64,000 nucleotides of DNA, from contig JASAND010020152.1 in NCBI GenBank assembly GCA_030248195.1, positions 1 to 64,000 on the forward strand, given 5' to 3'. The notes under the pieces were generated by a model. That model made no database searches. It was not told the DNA's origin and was given only the letters and a program-made list of their open reading frames with translations. Each line of letters begins with the position of its first letter. Within the stretch, counting starts at the first letter, position 1. The stretch comes from Trissonchulus latispiculum. Taxonomy: Eukaryota; Nematoda; Enoplea; Enoplida; Ironidae. Below are positions 32,683-45,531 of this stretch, piece by piece. The position numbers and the translations under genes were made by a program.

Positions 32683-34004
32683 CCTTGCAATAGTGACGTT
32701 TCAGTCGCTGAAACTGAAACTGAAACTAGGTTTCAGTCTCTACATGTTTCAGTTTCAGTCACTGAAACTGAAACTGAAACTGAAACTATTTTGGAAAACG
32801 GACTGAAACTGAAACTGAAACTGAAACCATTCAAACTAGCAGACTGAAACTGAAACTGAAACTGAAATTATTTTTGGTATCCGACTGAAACTGAAACTGA
32901 AACTGAAACTACCCTAATTCTAGAACTGAAACTGAAACTGAAACTGAAACTAGAAAAGACTGAAACAGTTTCCGTCCCAGCGTAAAATCTAAAGTTTTTC
33001 CTTCTGGCTGGAGCTTAAACCGGTTTCAGTTCATGCTGGAACTGAAACTCCATTTCAGTCTCTGCGTGTAAGACCATTTCAGTCTCTGCGTATGGTTAAG
33101 TTCTTTGTAAAATGTTATTGCAGATATCCCATAATAGTTTTTCTTGCGAAAGAATTGAATGAATGTGTTTCATTTTAGCCTCTCGTATGATCATAGCAGT
33201 ATTACTTTCAGATAATTTACTGTCAGCATAATAGATAAAATACTAGGAAGTTATGTTAAAGCACAATTGCTTTATATATTTTTAAAGCACAAGCTGTTGA
33301 TGTGGTACCTCTAAAGGTCTACGGTCCAAAGGCTAAGCACCGAATTGCAGCAATGAAGCATTAGGTCCTCAACAGCTTTACATTTTGAAGAGATGCTTTA
33401 CTTAAGCAAATAACCAAACTGGTATAGGTACTTAGTTAATGAGAAAGTCAATGAAACAAGCAACTAAACTTAGTTCAACATTAATTTTTTTTGTCTTCAC
33501 AAAGAAAATGATTGTTTAGCCAAGGGATTGCAAGTACAATATATTAGCTCAAACTGTTTTACTCAGAACTGACATAGAAGCTGAGATATAAAATAAAACT
33601 GCAGGTTCAGCAGTTTTAAATTTCTAATATGCGGAAACTAAAATTTCTCTTTTTGTTAATGACTTCAACTGAAAAAGCCGGACTAAAACTGGAACTATTC
33701 TAAAACGAGGACTGAAACTGAAACTGTTTGGCGTCACCGACTGAAACTGAAACTGAAACTGAAACTATTTTGCGTCACCGACTGAAACTGAAACTGAAAC
33801 TGAAATTAATTTGGACCGGCGACTGAAACTGAAACTAAAACTGAAATTATTTTGTGATGACGACTGAAACTGAAACTGAAACTGAAATTATTTTTGGTAT
33901 CTGACTGAAACTGAAACTGAAACTGAAATTAACTTAGGTTGTCGACTGAAACTGAAACTGAAACTGAAACTAATATGGGCTACTGAAACAACACTACCTT
34001 GCAA
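32683..34004. mobile_element. hAT-like element filled with GAAACT arrays, 1306 bp
   Basis: A perfect 8-bp duplication CCTTGCAA lies at 32683-32690 and 33997-34004. The ends TAGTGACGTTTCAG and CTGAAACAACACTA are inverted repeats that fit the YARNG consensus. Two arrays of (CTGAAA)n blocks (about 32700-33080 and 33660-33975) point toward the centre. In both, runs of 3-5 hexamers are separated by short unique spacers such as ATTTTGGAAAACG. The 600-bp core is AT-rich and has no ORF. Confidence 0.85.
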
Positions 34005-34153
34005 GTGTTGCAACCTATGAAATATCTAGGGAAAATGCGGATACTTTGAGTGATAGCTACTTTTTTGCTTATTAACATTTTTCATCTGTTAACTTTAATT
34101 TACATAGTCAGTTTATGTTGTAGTTTCTACTTCCTAGCTTTCGAAAATTTCAG

Positions 34154-34407
34154 AAACTTCTGCTACTTCAAATCAATTGATTAGCCATTCTGGAAATCTT
34201 ACAACGGACCTCTGGGGCTGCAAGCCGAACTATTCAACGAAGCAGGGCGATTTAACCTTAAATACATCGTTATTCAACATTGGTGTTTGCGTCAATGATG
34301 CTAAAAAGTCTAGTCAATCGAGTTTAAGCTGTCGCTTCAATGTAGCTGGGAAGGTTTTAGGTTTTGAAGACCAGTTAGGCATTACTCAAAGCTTTCTATC
34401 ACATTAA
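34154..34407 (+). CDS. Probable 3'-terminal exon, unrecognised extracellular-type protein
   Basis: A 3' splice site (TCGAAAATTTCAG) ends at 34153, followed by 84 open codons to TAA at 34405-34407. The translation is Ser/Asn-rich with three or more N-glycosylation sequons and cysteines (WGCKPNYST, GVCVND, LSCRFN). Upstream exons are not found; the GAAACT element lies immediately 5'. No family is recognised. Confidence 0.35.
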
Positions 34408-34434
34408 GATAACAATGTTTTTTGTACATTCATG

Positions 34435-35062
34435 TCATAAGTTGCGTTTGGTGACTTTAGGGTGACTTCTTTTTCGCCAAGGCAGTCTGCTTAAAAGAGT
34501 TGATTTCGTTTTCTGTTTTGATTTCTTTCCACAACCTCTTTCCAGCGCCACCATCACAATTCCAATTATGGCCAACATCAGTAGAAACAGCAGCGACACA
34601 GCAACCACTGACATAACTTTTCCTTTCCTATTCGTTTTACTCTCCTGAGCTTTGGTTTCATTCGCAGTAGTAGGTTTCACATTTTCACTGGAAGTGGTTA
34701 TCTTTGCAGGACTTGAAGCTTTCGTTACTACTGAAGGGCGGAAAGCAGGAGTTATAGTCGTTCTTAGTATTGGTAGTGCTGCGCTTGTCGTAAGAGTAGT
34801 CGTAGTACTAGTAGCTGTGGTGGTAGTGGAACTACTACTACTACTACTAGTAGTAGTAGTAGTAGTAGTTGTAGTAGTTGTAGTAGCAGTAGTAGTAGTA
34901 GTAGCCTCGGTAGTGGTGGTGGTTGTAGTAGTTGAGGTGAACAATTCGCACGACAAATTGGGTTTAAAATCGTTAAATGTGGCATGTTCAGTGTTCAACT
35001 GAAATGTAGATTTTGCTAGAATTGCAGCATCACAGCCGGGCTCGAGTGCGAGAATAAGCGGA
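34435..35062 (-). CDS. Terminal exon of a mucin-like single-pass membrane protein
   Basis: The exon follows a good 3' splice site (CACTTTTTCAG, minus strand, ending at 35063). It encodes a short Cys-containing part, then a Thr/Ser-rich block of about 60 residues from a (ACT/GTA)n microsatellite, then a Thr/Ala/Pro stalk. A membrane segment (VVAVSLLFLLMLAIIGIVMV) and a Lys/Arg-rich cytoplasmic tail follow, ending KRNL. This is the usual layout of a type I, heavily O-glycosylated surface protein. The first exon with the signal peptide is not identified. The stop lies 27 bp from the stop of the convergent exon at 34407. Confidence 0.6.
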
Positions 35063-36863
35063 CTGAAAAAGTGAAAAATGATGAACACAATGATTACTAA
35101 TAATCAAAGCTGTCAATGTATCAAGTTAAAAAGCAGCTCAGCAAAATCTAGAATCAGACATTTCCAAGATTAGCCAAGACAGCTCAGATTATCCATTATT
35201 ATCTCAGATTATCTCAGCAAACTGCTTTAAATCATATTCAAGAATACTTCAATCGTCACCAAGATTTTAACCAAACCTCACTAATCAGCCTCAAATAAGC
35301 TCAAACTCAAACGTACTCCACTTTTGCCTGCCACTCATTTGTAATCTCAGAACTTATGATTGTTTCTCACTTTTTGAAACTGTCAAAGCAAAAGCATCTG
35401 TCAGCTCAGTAAAATATACCTACAACCCCTGAAAACCTAACTTAATCAGCCAAAAATCGGTTAACGGTACTAAATAATAGCCTATGTGATTGCTATTAGA
35501 TTGCCCATTCATTGCAAGTGTGAACAGGAACAGTGTAAGAATTGCTAGCAATAATGCTGTTGACCAACAATCTCGGCTAGGAGTGCGGACAAGCTTCGTG
35601 GCAATTAAACAGATACGTACAGGAGCGTACTACCTGAGGTTAGACTACAAGTCTGTCTGCTAGTCTGTCTCCCTGCTAGGCGGCGCTGTTAGCCTTTCTT
35701 CTGGAAAGGGCTAGAACTTTCCTTGCTACAAAGTTATTGTAGTCAATCAATCTTTTTCTTCATGTAACTGTTTTAGTAATTAATTTAATAATTATAATAT
35801 AATCTTTTAATAATCTGAGAAATTTTATTTTTTTCGGTTTTTCAACCCCCCCCCCCCCCCCAAAAGCGGCCGAAAAATCTACAAAATAAAATGTCTCAGA
35901 TTTGGCTGAAACTGACCCAAAATGTTACCAACGGTACCTAGTTTATTTGCCCGTAATATTACGCCAATACTTGTTCCCTTCAGCCGGCTACGATGGGCCA
36001 AAGTTGTCATAATCGCTGTTTTGGCAGAAAATCGCTGATTTTTCGAACTTTGAATGGCCATATCTCAAAAGTGGGTCAGGGATTTTGCTCATTTTTTGCA
36101 CGGATGTTGGTAGCATAGTGATAAATAATATTTATAAAAATTGTGTGGTACTAAGGCATAATAAGGTCACTAGGTCAAAAAAATGTGGAAATGCGCCTAC
36201 TGAGCTTGGAGACTTAAACTAAGGTTCGACCATCGCAAACTGCGGAATATGAATGTTAGAAAACTCAAACTGAGCAATTCCGCTTCAAAAATTCGGCGTT
36301 TCTGCCCAGAGCAGTTTTTGCCAATTTCTGATAGTTGGACAGCAGCTTCATGGTAATGGCTGTAATACATTCGAAAACATTTGAAGTTTTGAAAGCATTT
36401 GGAAACATTTTTCTAGCTTTTCTCGATAGTGAGATATAGTCAATTTTCTTATTTTGGTTTCAAAAACTTGGGAGCTTTGCAGAAATCAAATAATCGAATA
36501 CTTCTGGAGCTACGTAAGCCGCAGCAACTAAGGCTGTCGATTTGAAGAACTGGTTCTCCTGAAGTCAGGTGTGTTTTTCATTGTGGGCGTAATCCTAGTA
36601 GTGGCTCGCACTGTTTGTCCGTAATTCCCGCTACAATAACGATAATCGAGGCAATTTGAAGCAACGGACATTCAAAAATGCGTGAATATTACCTGTGTAG
36701 GCCTGTTAATATTCAATTGCAAAACTTGCCGTCTGTTGGAAGCTCGGATAGACGCTGTAAGCTTTAATGTTTCAACAGTTTTGCTTGAATTTCCCTTAGT
36801 TATGTCAAAAACCAGTTTAAACCGGTTGCAATCAACAACTCAACAAGGAAGTATTGTCTAATC
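35063..36863. other. Intergenic DNA 5' of element B
   Basis: A run of about 17 C lies at 35847-35863. I see no supported exon or element end. The first exons of the mucin-like gene should lie in or beyond this region on the minus strand. Confidence 0.4.
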
Positions 36864-37243
36864 TGCATACTTTTCGAAGTCTCTCCTTATTTGCATATTT
36901 GTCTTTCACGTCTAATTCAGACTTTCCCAACGTTAGTAGTTAGTTGTTGCTTTTTGCTTGTACGCGTCGGCGTTTCTGTATTTTTGGGAGTGTATTATTT
37001 TGTGTCACTATTCTTCTATTTTTGTGCTCATTTGGATTTATGGTGTGATTGGACGCCTTCGACCCTTTCTTTGGTAAAGTCTTGTAACCGGTATTGGTGT
37101 TCGTAGTTGGTAGGGCCTAGCTCCTAGTTAGGTAGGTAGGATTTATTTATTAGATTTAAGCAGATTAGGAGCGGTCTTTCACCTGCAATCGCAAAGCCCT
37201 TAATCCCCAGGCTAAGTCCAGACAGTTAGCCTGAGGATTAACA
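36864..37243 (+). repeat. 5' LTR of element B (left end estimated)
   Basis: The right end TTAACA and the primer-binding site TGGCGACC (37246) are clear. The 3' half aligns with the other LTRs (CTTGTAACC, AGTTAGGTAGGTAG, GTCCAG) but the 5' half is unlike them. The start is inferred from length only. Confidence 0.55.
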
Positions 37244-37828
37244 AATGGCGACCATTTGACAGTTCGACTCTGTCTGGTTGGCCACCACTTTTAATTATTT
37301 TTATTTTTTCGATGACATTTATGGGTTTGTATAATCATTTCGCTATGTATTTGAGTTGAGCGGTGAAGGGTTCACTTTCTGGTGAACACGACACCACCCA
37401 AAATTTAGGATAGGTAAATTAATAATTTAAATTAATTAATAATTCAGCAGCAAAACCTACCTGGCTATCTCCCAGGGCTGCTTTAAAAGCCATTTAGCCA
37501 TTTATTTAAATAATAATTATACTTTAGTATATTAATTATATTATATTTAACTATGAATTAACTTGTGCATTTTTTCAGGTTCCTTTTTTCTTCTGCTCCA
37601 ATCTTTTTTCTTCATTCTAAATTTTTCTTTTATGCGCTGTTTTGAATGAAATTTAACTTTAACTTCTCAATTTTTCCATCTTTTGTGTATGACTTTTCAA
37701 GCGTGCGAAATATTTGGGCAACTACCAGTCTAAACAACTTTGATAAGCCTTTATTTTATGAAGACGGACTCCGCGCTCAATTAATTCCAGTTGCAACTCT
37801 AGTTCAGCGTCCTTGATATTTAAAAGAC

Positions 37829-40800
37829 ATGGCGAACATCAAAGCGTATCTTGCGTTTTTTAAAAGTCTGAGTCCCTACGATGGTAGAGAAACTTCGGTA
37901 ACTCCAGAAGAATGGATCACTAGTTTTGAGGCAATTGTCCAAGCGAATACTATACCAGATGTTAATAAGCGAGCCCTTCTTCTTACAAAATTTGGGGAAA
38001 CTGTCCTTAATAGATTTTCTTCTCTTGGGCTTCCAAATACCTATGAAGAAATGGTCAAACGTTTGAAGACTCTTTACGACCCTGTTACAAGGACAGCGGC
38101 TGAACATTCTCGAAGTTTTTATGTTCGTGTTCAGAAGGAAAACGAAAAGGTGCAGGATTTTGCCGCTGACTTGGAAATCATGGCTAGAAAAGCTTTTCCA
38201 AATGATTCTGATAATTTGAGGGCTATCAATATTTTTGAGCAATTACGAAAAGGACTCTGTCCAGAACTGAAAAAGCTGAGTGTTCCCCTCTTAATTGATT
38301 TGGAAAATTGGGGCCAAACTATGGAGCAACTGCACAAAATTGTGATCCAGCTTTCAAGGTTGGAGGAGGAACAGGAGTCGGATTTGTCAACCTCCCCTTC
38401 CACTTCTAAGACTGAATTCAATGCGAAAGCTAAAGTCAGTAGTGTCTCTACCACTGTAGATTCTGATTTGAATGAAAAGCTGACCCAGCTCGAAGCGCAA
38501 ATTTTGGACATGAAATCTAGGAATGCGCAGTTACAAAGTACACTGGAAGCTATCAAGTCTGGCAAGTCGGAAACTCAAAATCAGGAATCTGAGCCTTCTA
38601 CTTCTGCGAAAGTCCCTATTGTAGCATCAGCTCAAGCTATTCCAGCGCGGCAGCAAAGAATACATTCAGAATCCCAACCCTCTCAGCGCGATCTCAAAAA
38701 CGTTACGTGTTATTATTGTGGCAATTTAGGCCATTTAGCATCAACCTGTGCTATGCGTTATCCAAATGGAAACTCAAACTTTTGGCGCGGTCGCAAGCGC
38801 AAAACTTATTTTAGCGACTATTAGAATCAAAGTTGGAACAGCGACGAAAATAGCTGTTCACTTGACAACGATCAGCGACGCGGCGCTCAGGCAAATGTCC
38901 TTCTAGATCCTTCAGGCAAGCCTTTCCAACTTATGTCCTACGAGGAGTACCAACAGGCGCAACCTCAAACTTCTTTCATTGGACCTTTGAAGCCATCTGT
39001 TTTGAATTTGTTGGACTATGAGAGGCGAGAACCTTCGCAGCAACCAGGTGCACTATTTCCGTCTCCACCTGAAGTAAATTCTACCTTAATCTCTACTACA
39101 GTTTCGAACTCTAATCCAAACGTTTGTTCAGTCCTTGCTAATTCAGATAACATCGTGGAAAGTTTGATGAAGTCCTATCCAAATCAGAAGTCAATTTCCT
39201 GCGATCAAATTTGTTCCGTCTTTTGTTCTTACGCTGGAGTGGTAAAGTCAAACTTACCTTCGAATCATCAATTTGGACGAACAAATTTGCCAAATTATTA
39301 AAATTCCTCGAATACGTATGTACGTACAAATTCGGTTTGCTCTATTCAAAACGGTTTTTCAGCTTCACGTTCTAATACGTATGTACGTACAAGTCCCTCC
39401 ACTAATGTTTCTTTTTCAACCGACGGTTTTTCTAGAAATTTAGTGCCAAATCAAGTTCCGGCAACGGAAAGTGTTCTTTCTATGCCAGACCAGCAACGTT
39501 GGGTAAAGTTAGTACCGGTAGATCGGCACAAGGTCAACATGCGTAATGCACTTTTTCGGCGACCAATTCAGCATAATTCATTGGTACCTCATCAATCAAA
39601 TTTTCAGCGCGCAACTTCGCGTTCTGGTCAAACTTTTCGGAATTCACGTTTCCAAAATCAGAATGCTGGCTTTAGGCCTACGAATTTTCAGCATCCTAAG
39701 TTTTTGCTTCCGAATTTTCGGTATAATTTTCCATTTCAAAGGCACCAGCCTAGGTTTTTCAACGCACCGACAAATTTCTGTCCTAGGGGAACTGCTTCAA
39801 GAATGACGTTTTCGAACAGGCGCAGTTGCGAAAGCCAAGCGTTTTCTTCTGGACCTCGCGTGGTTTTCGCATCTGCAAATCCCTCATCAACTAGAATAGG
39901 GACATGCACATCTAGTTCACCTAATCAAGGAGAGCCTTCAGGAGCGAACTTTTTGGCTGGCCTCTCGGAGAACACTCAGCACAACGGTGATACTAGTCCA
40001 CAAGAAAAGACGGGTGCCTCTGTCGACCATAGTGAAAAACACGGGCCAGTTCAATTCATAAATCAGAATACATCCTTAGATGATAACTTGGATAAGGCTT
40101 AAAACAATTGAAGAGGCATCTACCCAAGCAAAGGCAAAAGAAACATCTCCGAAAATCCAGAAAACTGAGGAAGAACTCAGTAAAGGCAAGGGAAAAAAGC
40201 CTTCAAAGGGTAAACGGGTGCGTACGAAATATGAGAAGACAAAGAAAAAGATCAAGTCTAAGGTGTTGGACCCAGATTTTCCTTCAAATTTCTTTTTGAA
40301 GATGTTTTACTTTCATTCTCTGATGCACTGGCGGATCCAGGATTTTGTAACGGGGGGGGGGCGGTGAAATTGTTCCAGCGGGGGGTCGGGGGGCGGAGCC
40401 CCCCAGAAGTTGAAGAAATTTTTTGTTTTTGCAATAAAATCTGTATTCGGATCTTTAATTCTTTTTATACTGAAGAACTGAACCAATTTTTTAAAATTCT
40501 TGACATTTTTAGGTAATTTTCTCCGAAAAATCGGATGCATTTCTAGCTTTTTCTTCACAAATGCAATAAATATGCGGTTTAAAAGTAGAAAATTCGCGCC
40601 GAAGGCGCGAAATTTTTTGGTTTTTTGCCCTTTTTCCTCTTTCTCTCCTTAACTTTTCTTACCTTCAAATCGCGACGGGGGGGGCGGCCCCCCCCCCGCC
40701 CCCCCCCCCCCTGGATCCGCCCCTGCTCTGATGCGACATCAACCGAAGAAAGTTCCGAGGAAAGTTCTGATTCTGATTCTAATTCGTCAAGTGGGGAACA

Positions 40801-40871
40801 AAAGATTTCCTACTCTCAGCCACAAAAGGCACCAAAAACGGAGCCTATTTTTAATAATCGGAACTATTTAA
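37829..40871 (+). pseudogene. gag: gag of element B, interrupted
   Basis: The ATG at 37829 begins a 331-codon open stretch: a capsid-like domain, a Ser/Thr linker, then a CCHC knuckle (CYYCGNLGHLASTC) near residue 292-305. It is stopped by TAG at 38822-38824, where the relative in A has Gln. The same frame continues through a Pro/Gln/Asn-rich region (38933-39301, 39443-40102) with NTYVRT-like repeats, further stops and a nested MITE. The frame ends in TAA overlapping the pol ATG (TAATG, 40869-40873). Confidence 0.75.
40326..40725. mobile_element. hAT-like MITE nested in element B, 400 bp
   Basis: The ends CACTGGCGGATCCAGG and CCTGGATCCGCCCCTG are inverted repeats. A perfect 8-bp duplication CTCTGATG lies at 40318-40325 and 40726-40733. 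Removing the element and one duplication restores alignment of the flanks with element C near 51960-51990, so the insertion postdates B. The interior has G and C tracts facing inward and no ORF of note. The CAGGGGCGGATCCAG type of end is typical of hAT families. Confidence 0.9.
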
Positions 40872-43800
40872 TGGCTTTTGCTCAGAAAGAAAAATATTTT
40901 GTTGGAGCTCAAGCAAAAGTTCCGCCTATTCATTCGCCAGTGGTTGTAGTGTCTGTCTCTGGTTCGAATACGTTAGCTTTACTGGATACTGGTGCGAATA
41001 TCTCGGTTATTTCGAAAAGCTTTCTTGAGCATCTACAAAAGAAGTCACCAGAGGCACTCACGCCCGGCGAGCGACGTTTTGCTTCAGCTACAGCAGCTAA
41101 TGGTACTCCGATAGATTTTTCTGGATCATCAAATTGAATTTGTCTTTTCAAGGATATATTTGGCCTCACGAATTTCTTATCAGTGAACATTGCCCATACG
41201 ATGTTTTACTTGGTTCTGACTTTCTTTCAACCTATAATTAGTCAATGTTGTTGGGCAGACATTCAATCTATCATCCTCTTTTTAAAGAAGTACAGTACAT
41301 CTTTTAGGTACACCTCAGTCGGATAGCATTTTACAAGTTCTTGGAAAAGAAACTCCAAAAGTCTCAAATATTTTTCTTAGAGTTGGAGTTAGTGTGCAAC
41401 CTAATTCAGAAGCATGGATTCCAATATCTTGTGAATCAAATGAACAAAATCTTTTTTCTCTCATACGTACTTATGCATCCAAAGTGCAACCCAAGACAGC
41501 TCCTTGGCCTTCACGTTTTCAAGATCCACCAAAAATGGTACGAAATTCTATGAAAATTGTAGAAAAGTATGATTGCTATGTGGTTCCTGGTATTGTTTCT
41601 AGTGAAAATCAATCTCAATACGTTCGAGTGTGGAATCTTGGTCCTGAAGCTTTGGACCTACGGCCAGGAATGCTATTAGCTTATGCTGACGATTTAGTTT
41701 CAGTGAAAAGTCCTAAAGGCAAGGAAGCTTTTCTGCATATGGGTGATAACTGGTTTGAGCAGGAGTACGTATGTGAGTCAGATCTTCTTACGGGAGAAAA
41801 CCCACAAGTCAATTCAGCTATTCATAGTTCAAACATTAGGGAAACGATACAAGAACAGCAACAACACCCTGAAGAGGAAAAGCCGTTAACAAAGGAAGAA
41901 CAATATGAACAATTTCTGAAAGAAGCTCAGGTAGATAAATTCGAATGTTCAGAAAACTCTAAGGAACGGTTCAAGAAGCTATTACGTAAGTACGTACATG
42001 TTTTTGCTACGCCTACTAACTTAGGAAAATGTACAACTGGACAACATCTGATTGACACTGGTATGGGTGGACCAGTAACTGCCAAGGCATACAGAGTGAA
42101 TCCTAATGAAAGACTACAAATTGAAGAACACATTTGGAAGATGTTGGATCAAGGTATTTGCTCTCCATCGAATAGCCAATGGTCATCTCCATGTATGCTG
42201 GTAGGTAAAAAGGATGGAACGACAAGGTTTGTCATCGATTACAGGAATCTGAACAAGATAACTAGGAAAGACCGATATCCACTACCTAAGATAGATGAAA
42301 TTTTAGATATGTTCAGCAAAGGAAAATTTTTCTCCACCTTAGATCTTAATAGTGGCTACTGGCAGATAGAAATGTTTCCACCTCACAAAGAGAAAACTGC
42401 ATTTATTTCACATATGGGACTTTTTCATTTCAATGTCATGCCTTTTGGATTAAGCTCCAGCAACGTTTCAACGCATAATGGAGCGCATTTTTACTGAACT
42501 TCCCGTTTACATCGATGATCTGCTGATCCCTTCAAACGATGAGGATCACCATTTGAACATGTTGGAAGTAGTTTTTCAAAAATTGACTGACCACGGTCTT
42601 CGATTGAAAATGAAAAAGTGTGTCTTCTTTCGCAAACGAGTTGAATATCTGGGACACTTTATTTCAGAGAAAGGCATTGAAACTGACTCTCGTAAAGTAA
42701 GTGCAGTCCAGAATTTCCCCTGTACCTAGAACAGTCAAGCAGCTACGTGGATTTTTAGGTATGGCAGGGTATTATAGGCGATTTATTCAAAATTTTAGTA
42801 CCATAGCCGGACCTTTGAATAATCTATTGAAGAAACAAGAATGCTTTCATTGGACTGATGAATGCCAAACAGCGTTAGATAGTTTGAAAACTGCGTTAAC
42901 TCAGGCACCTGTGTTGGCAGACCCAAATTGTGATAATCCATTTTTGTTAACAACTGATGCTAGTATTCAAGGTCTCGGTGCGGTACTAGAACAAGAACAA
43001 GAAGGTGACTCAAGACCAAAACCAATCGCTTATGCAAGTAGATCTTTAGTAGGTGCAGAAAAGAAGTACGAAATATACGAACTAGAAGGCTTAGCTGTAG
43101 TCTGGGCATGTAAACACTTCCAACATTATTTACGACATCGCCAATTCACCCTATATACTGACAACGAAGCTCTTAAGTACATCTTTACCTGTCCAAAACG
43201 TCAAGGCAATAGTAGACTAGCTAAGTGGCATATAGCATTGCAAGAGTACAAATTTACAGCCTTACATCGAAAATGGGTTGACAACCCAGTAGCAGATGCT
43301 CTTTCGCGTAATCCAAAGTCCAAGGACAATTTTTTGGCTGACATTGCGACGGCGGATTCACGATTGCAGCAAGTACGTACGCAAAATAACAACACAGAAA
43401 CAACAACTGAAAACGAAGAAGAGTTTGATGTAACTGAGGACATGTATCCACCTGTATTCGCTATTGAAAAGAAGATGAAGAAGATGAAGAAGATGAAGGA
43501 AATGAAGATCATGAATTTGGTCCTTTAAAAGACTACATGGAAACTAGTCGTTTAACAACGGACAAAAAAGTTTGGCGTTTAATTAGTTTTGAATCGGACT
43601 TTGTTCTGGAAAACGGTATTTTGTATAGACATCACATTGACTCGTGTGGACGAAGGAGACTGGCGTTACCTCGACAAGTGTGCGTCCCACAAAAGTTTCG
43701 AAACTATATTTTACATCAATACCATAGTGCAATGGATACTGGTGGACACCAAGGAGTACCTCAAACTCTTTGTAAGACAGCTTCTAAATACTATTGGCCA

Positions 43801-45168
43801 ACGTTAGCTAAAGATGTAACAGCATACGTACGTAACTGTATTGTTTGTGCTAAGTTTACTATTGGACCGAAACAACCACAAGCTCCTATGAAGCCATATC
43901 CACCTGTTACTAGACCATTTGAAAGGATTTACCTAGACGTTTGTCATTTTCCAACTAGTAAGAAGCAAAAGGTCTGTGTTCTTGTTTTGATAGATCAGTT
44001 AACACGTTGGGCAGAAGCGTGGCCTCTTAGGAATGAAAAATCTGAAACGTTAATACGTACGCTTTTGTATGAATTTATTTTACGTTGCGTACCTAACGAA
44101 ATAGTTACGGATCAAGGCCCAAACTTTCAGTCAGAAGTAACATCGACATTCTTTAAGCTACTAAGTACAAAGAAGCTACGTACGACAGCTTATCACCCTC
44201 AGTCTAACGGACTCGTAGAAAGGGTAAATGGTACTATACGAGAAATAGTTAAGAAATACATAGATACGTCACAGAAGGATTGGGATATCAAACTGGCATT
44301 TGCAATGCATGCGTATAGAACATCTTTCCATTCTACCATTCAAGATACACCATATTTTCTACTTTTTGGTCGTGACTGTCAAGTTCCGGAAGATTTGCTT
44401 TTTGTTGGAAAGTTGGACACGCCTGTAACTTCTTTGAATGCTTATAAAACATCAGCTATGCGGGAGTTAACGGAAAACTAGCGTTTGACTTCGCAAATTA
44501 TTAAGGATAAAGCTGACTTGGTTAAGCAAAGGTACGATTGAAATGTACGTAAGAAACATTTTGACGTAGGACAACTAGTTATGCGAAATATATCTCAAGT
44601 GCCAGTACCACAAGGACATATGGCAAAGTTGGCTCCGAAATACGATGGTCCTTACCGCATAATTGAAAAGATTTCGGAACAAAATGTGCGTTTACGGTGT
44701 TTACAAACTGGGAAGGTAAGTAATCCAATCGACTCAATCCAACCCAATCCGATCTAATCCAATTCACGTCAATCGACTCCTCAAGAAACTACCAGATGTG
44801 CATCCTCAATCTACTGATGATACAGCTGAACAATTTAATGACTTATTCCAAGATACGCCAAAGGAAACGTCTACGGAAAACAGGGAGGACAATAGCAATG
44901 ATGCTGGTAGCAATACTGAAGGATTAGAAAATACTGTAATACTGTAAACGGTAAAAGGTCGAACAAGGGCAAAATACCATTGAAGAAACAAATCAAGATG
45001 AAACTGCATCCAATGCTAGTCAAGAAATGGCAATAATCATCAAGCAGTTTAATAACACTACTGCACCAGCACCGTATGCACCAGTTAATAGGTCGTTTAT
45101 TCCATCTTTACTGCGACCTATACCAAATTTATTCCGTTTTGTCAACACTATGTCTTTTCAATTGTAGT
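40871..45168 (+). pseudogene. pol: pol of element B, interrupted
   Basis: The order is protease (DTGA), reverse transcriptase (YIDD), RNase H (TDAS), HHCC zinc finger, DDE integrase and GPF module, as in element C. It is broken by a frameshift after the protease (about 41130), TGG-to-TAG at 41239-41241 and 44479-44481, a TGA near 44538, a deletion in reverse transcriptase near 42455, a frameshift near 42720, and replacement of the segment after RNase H by an AAGATG run (about 43470-43510). It is not functional. Confidence 0.85.
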
Positions 45169-45255
45169 CATTAATTTGTCTAGGCCTTAAATTATTTTGC
45201 ACAATTTAAACGTTGCACTTGTTTTCTATTCTAACTTACGGCAGTTAATCTTTTC

Positions 45256-45531
45256 ATGGCTTTGTCGTTCCCTATATCCAGGTCCAACAAGCTACGTCGA
45301 CGGCTAGATAAAACCGTGGAGATCTATTTGGAGGATCCAGCCTTCTCTGGTGTTCATGGCAGCGTTACGCCACTTTGCAGAGATCATGGAAGCTACGATA
45401 TGAGTTTCAAAGACCTGCGGAAGGGTATTCTGTACCATATAGGTATCAGTAAGTGTAGCATATATTTAATTCGTTGTGTTTGTTTTTCTGTTGCAGGATT
45501 TCTTGCCGTTTTTTCTACGTACAGTCAGTAA
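45256..45531 (+). CDS. Small ORF downstream of pol in element B, unknown
   Basis: This ATG-initiated frame of 91 codons starts with a basic stretch (RSNKLRRRLDKTVEIYLEDP) and ends in a hydrophobic C-terminal segment. It sits where element C carries other small ORFs (56639-57007). It is far too short for an envelope gene and I see no fusion or furin-like features. It may be an accessory frame, a spliced exon, or captured host sequence. Confidence 0.3.
   Translation: MALSFPISRSNKLRRRLDKTVEIYLEDPAFSGVHGSVTPLCRDHGSYDMSFKDLRKGILYHIGISKCSIYLIRCVCFSVAGFLAVFSTYSQ

Noticed and set aside
34652..35002. Val-rich plus-strand ORF
   Set aside because: It is the complement of the Thr/Ser-coding microsatellite of the minus-strand mucin-like exon; poly-Val is an artefact of the triplet repeat.
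41239..44481. G-to-A hypermutation of element B
   Set aside because: Two TGG-to-TAG stops (41239, 44479) fit such a process, but the other lesions do not and the sample is too small.
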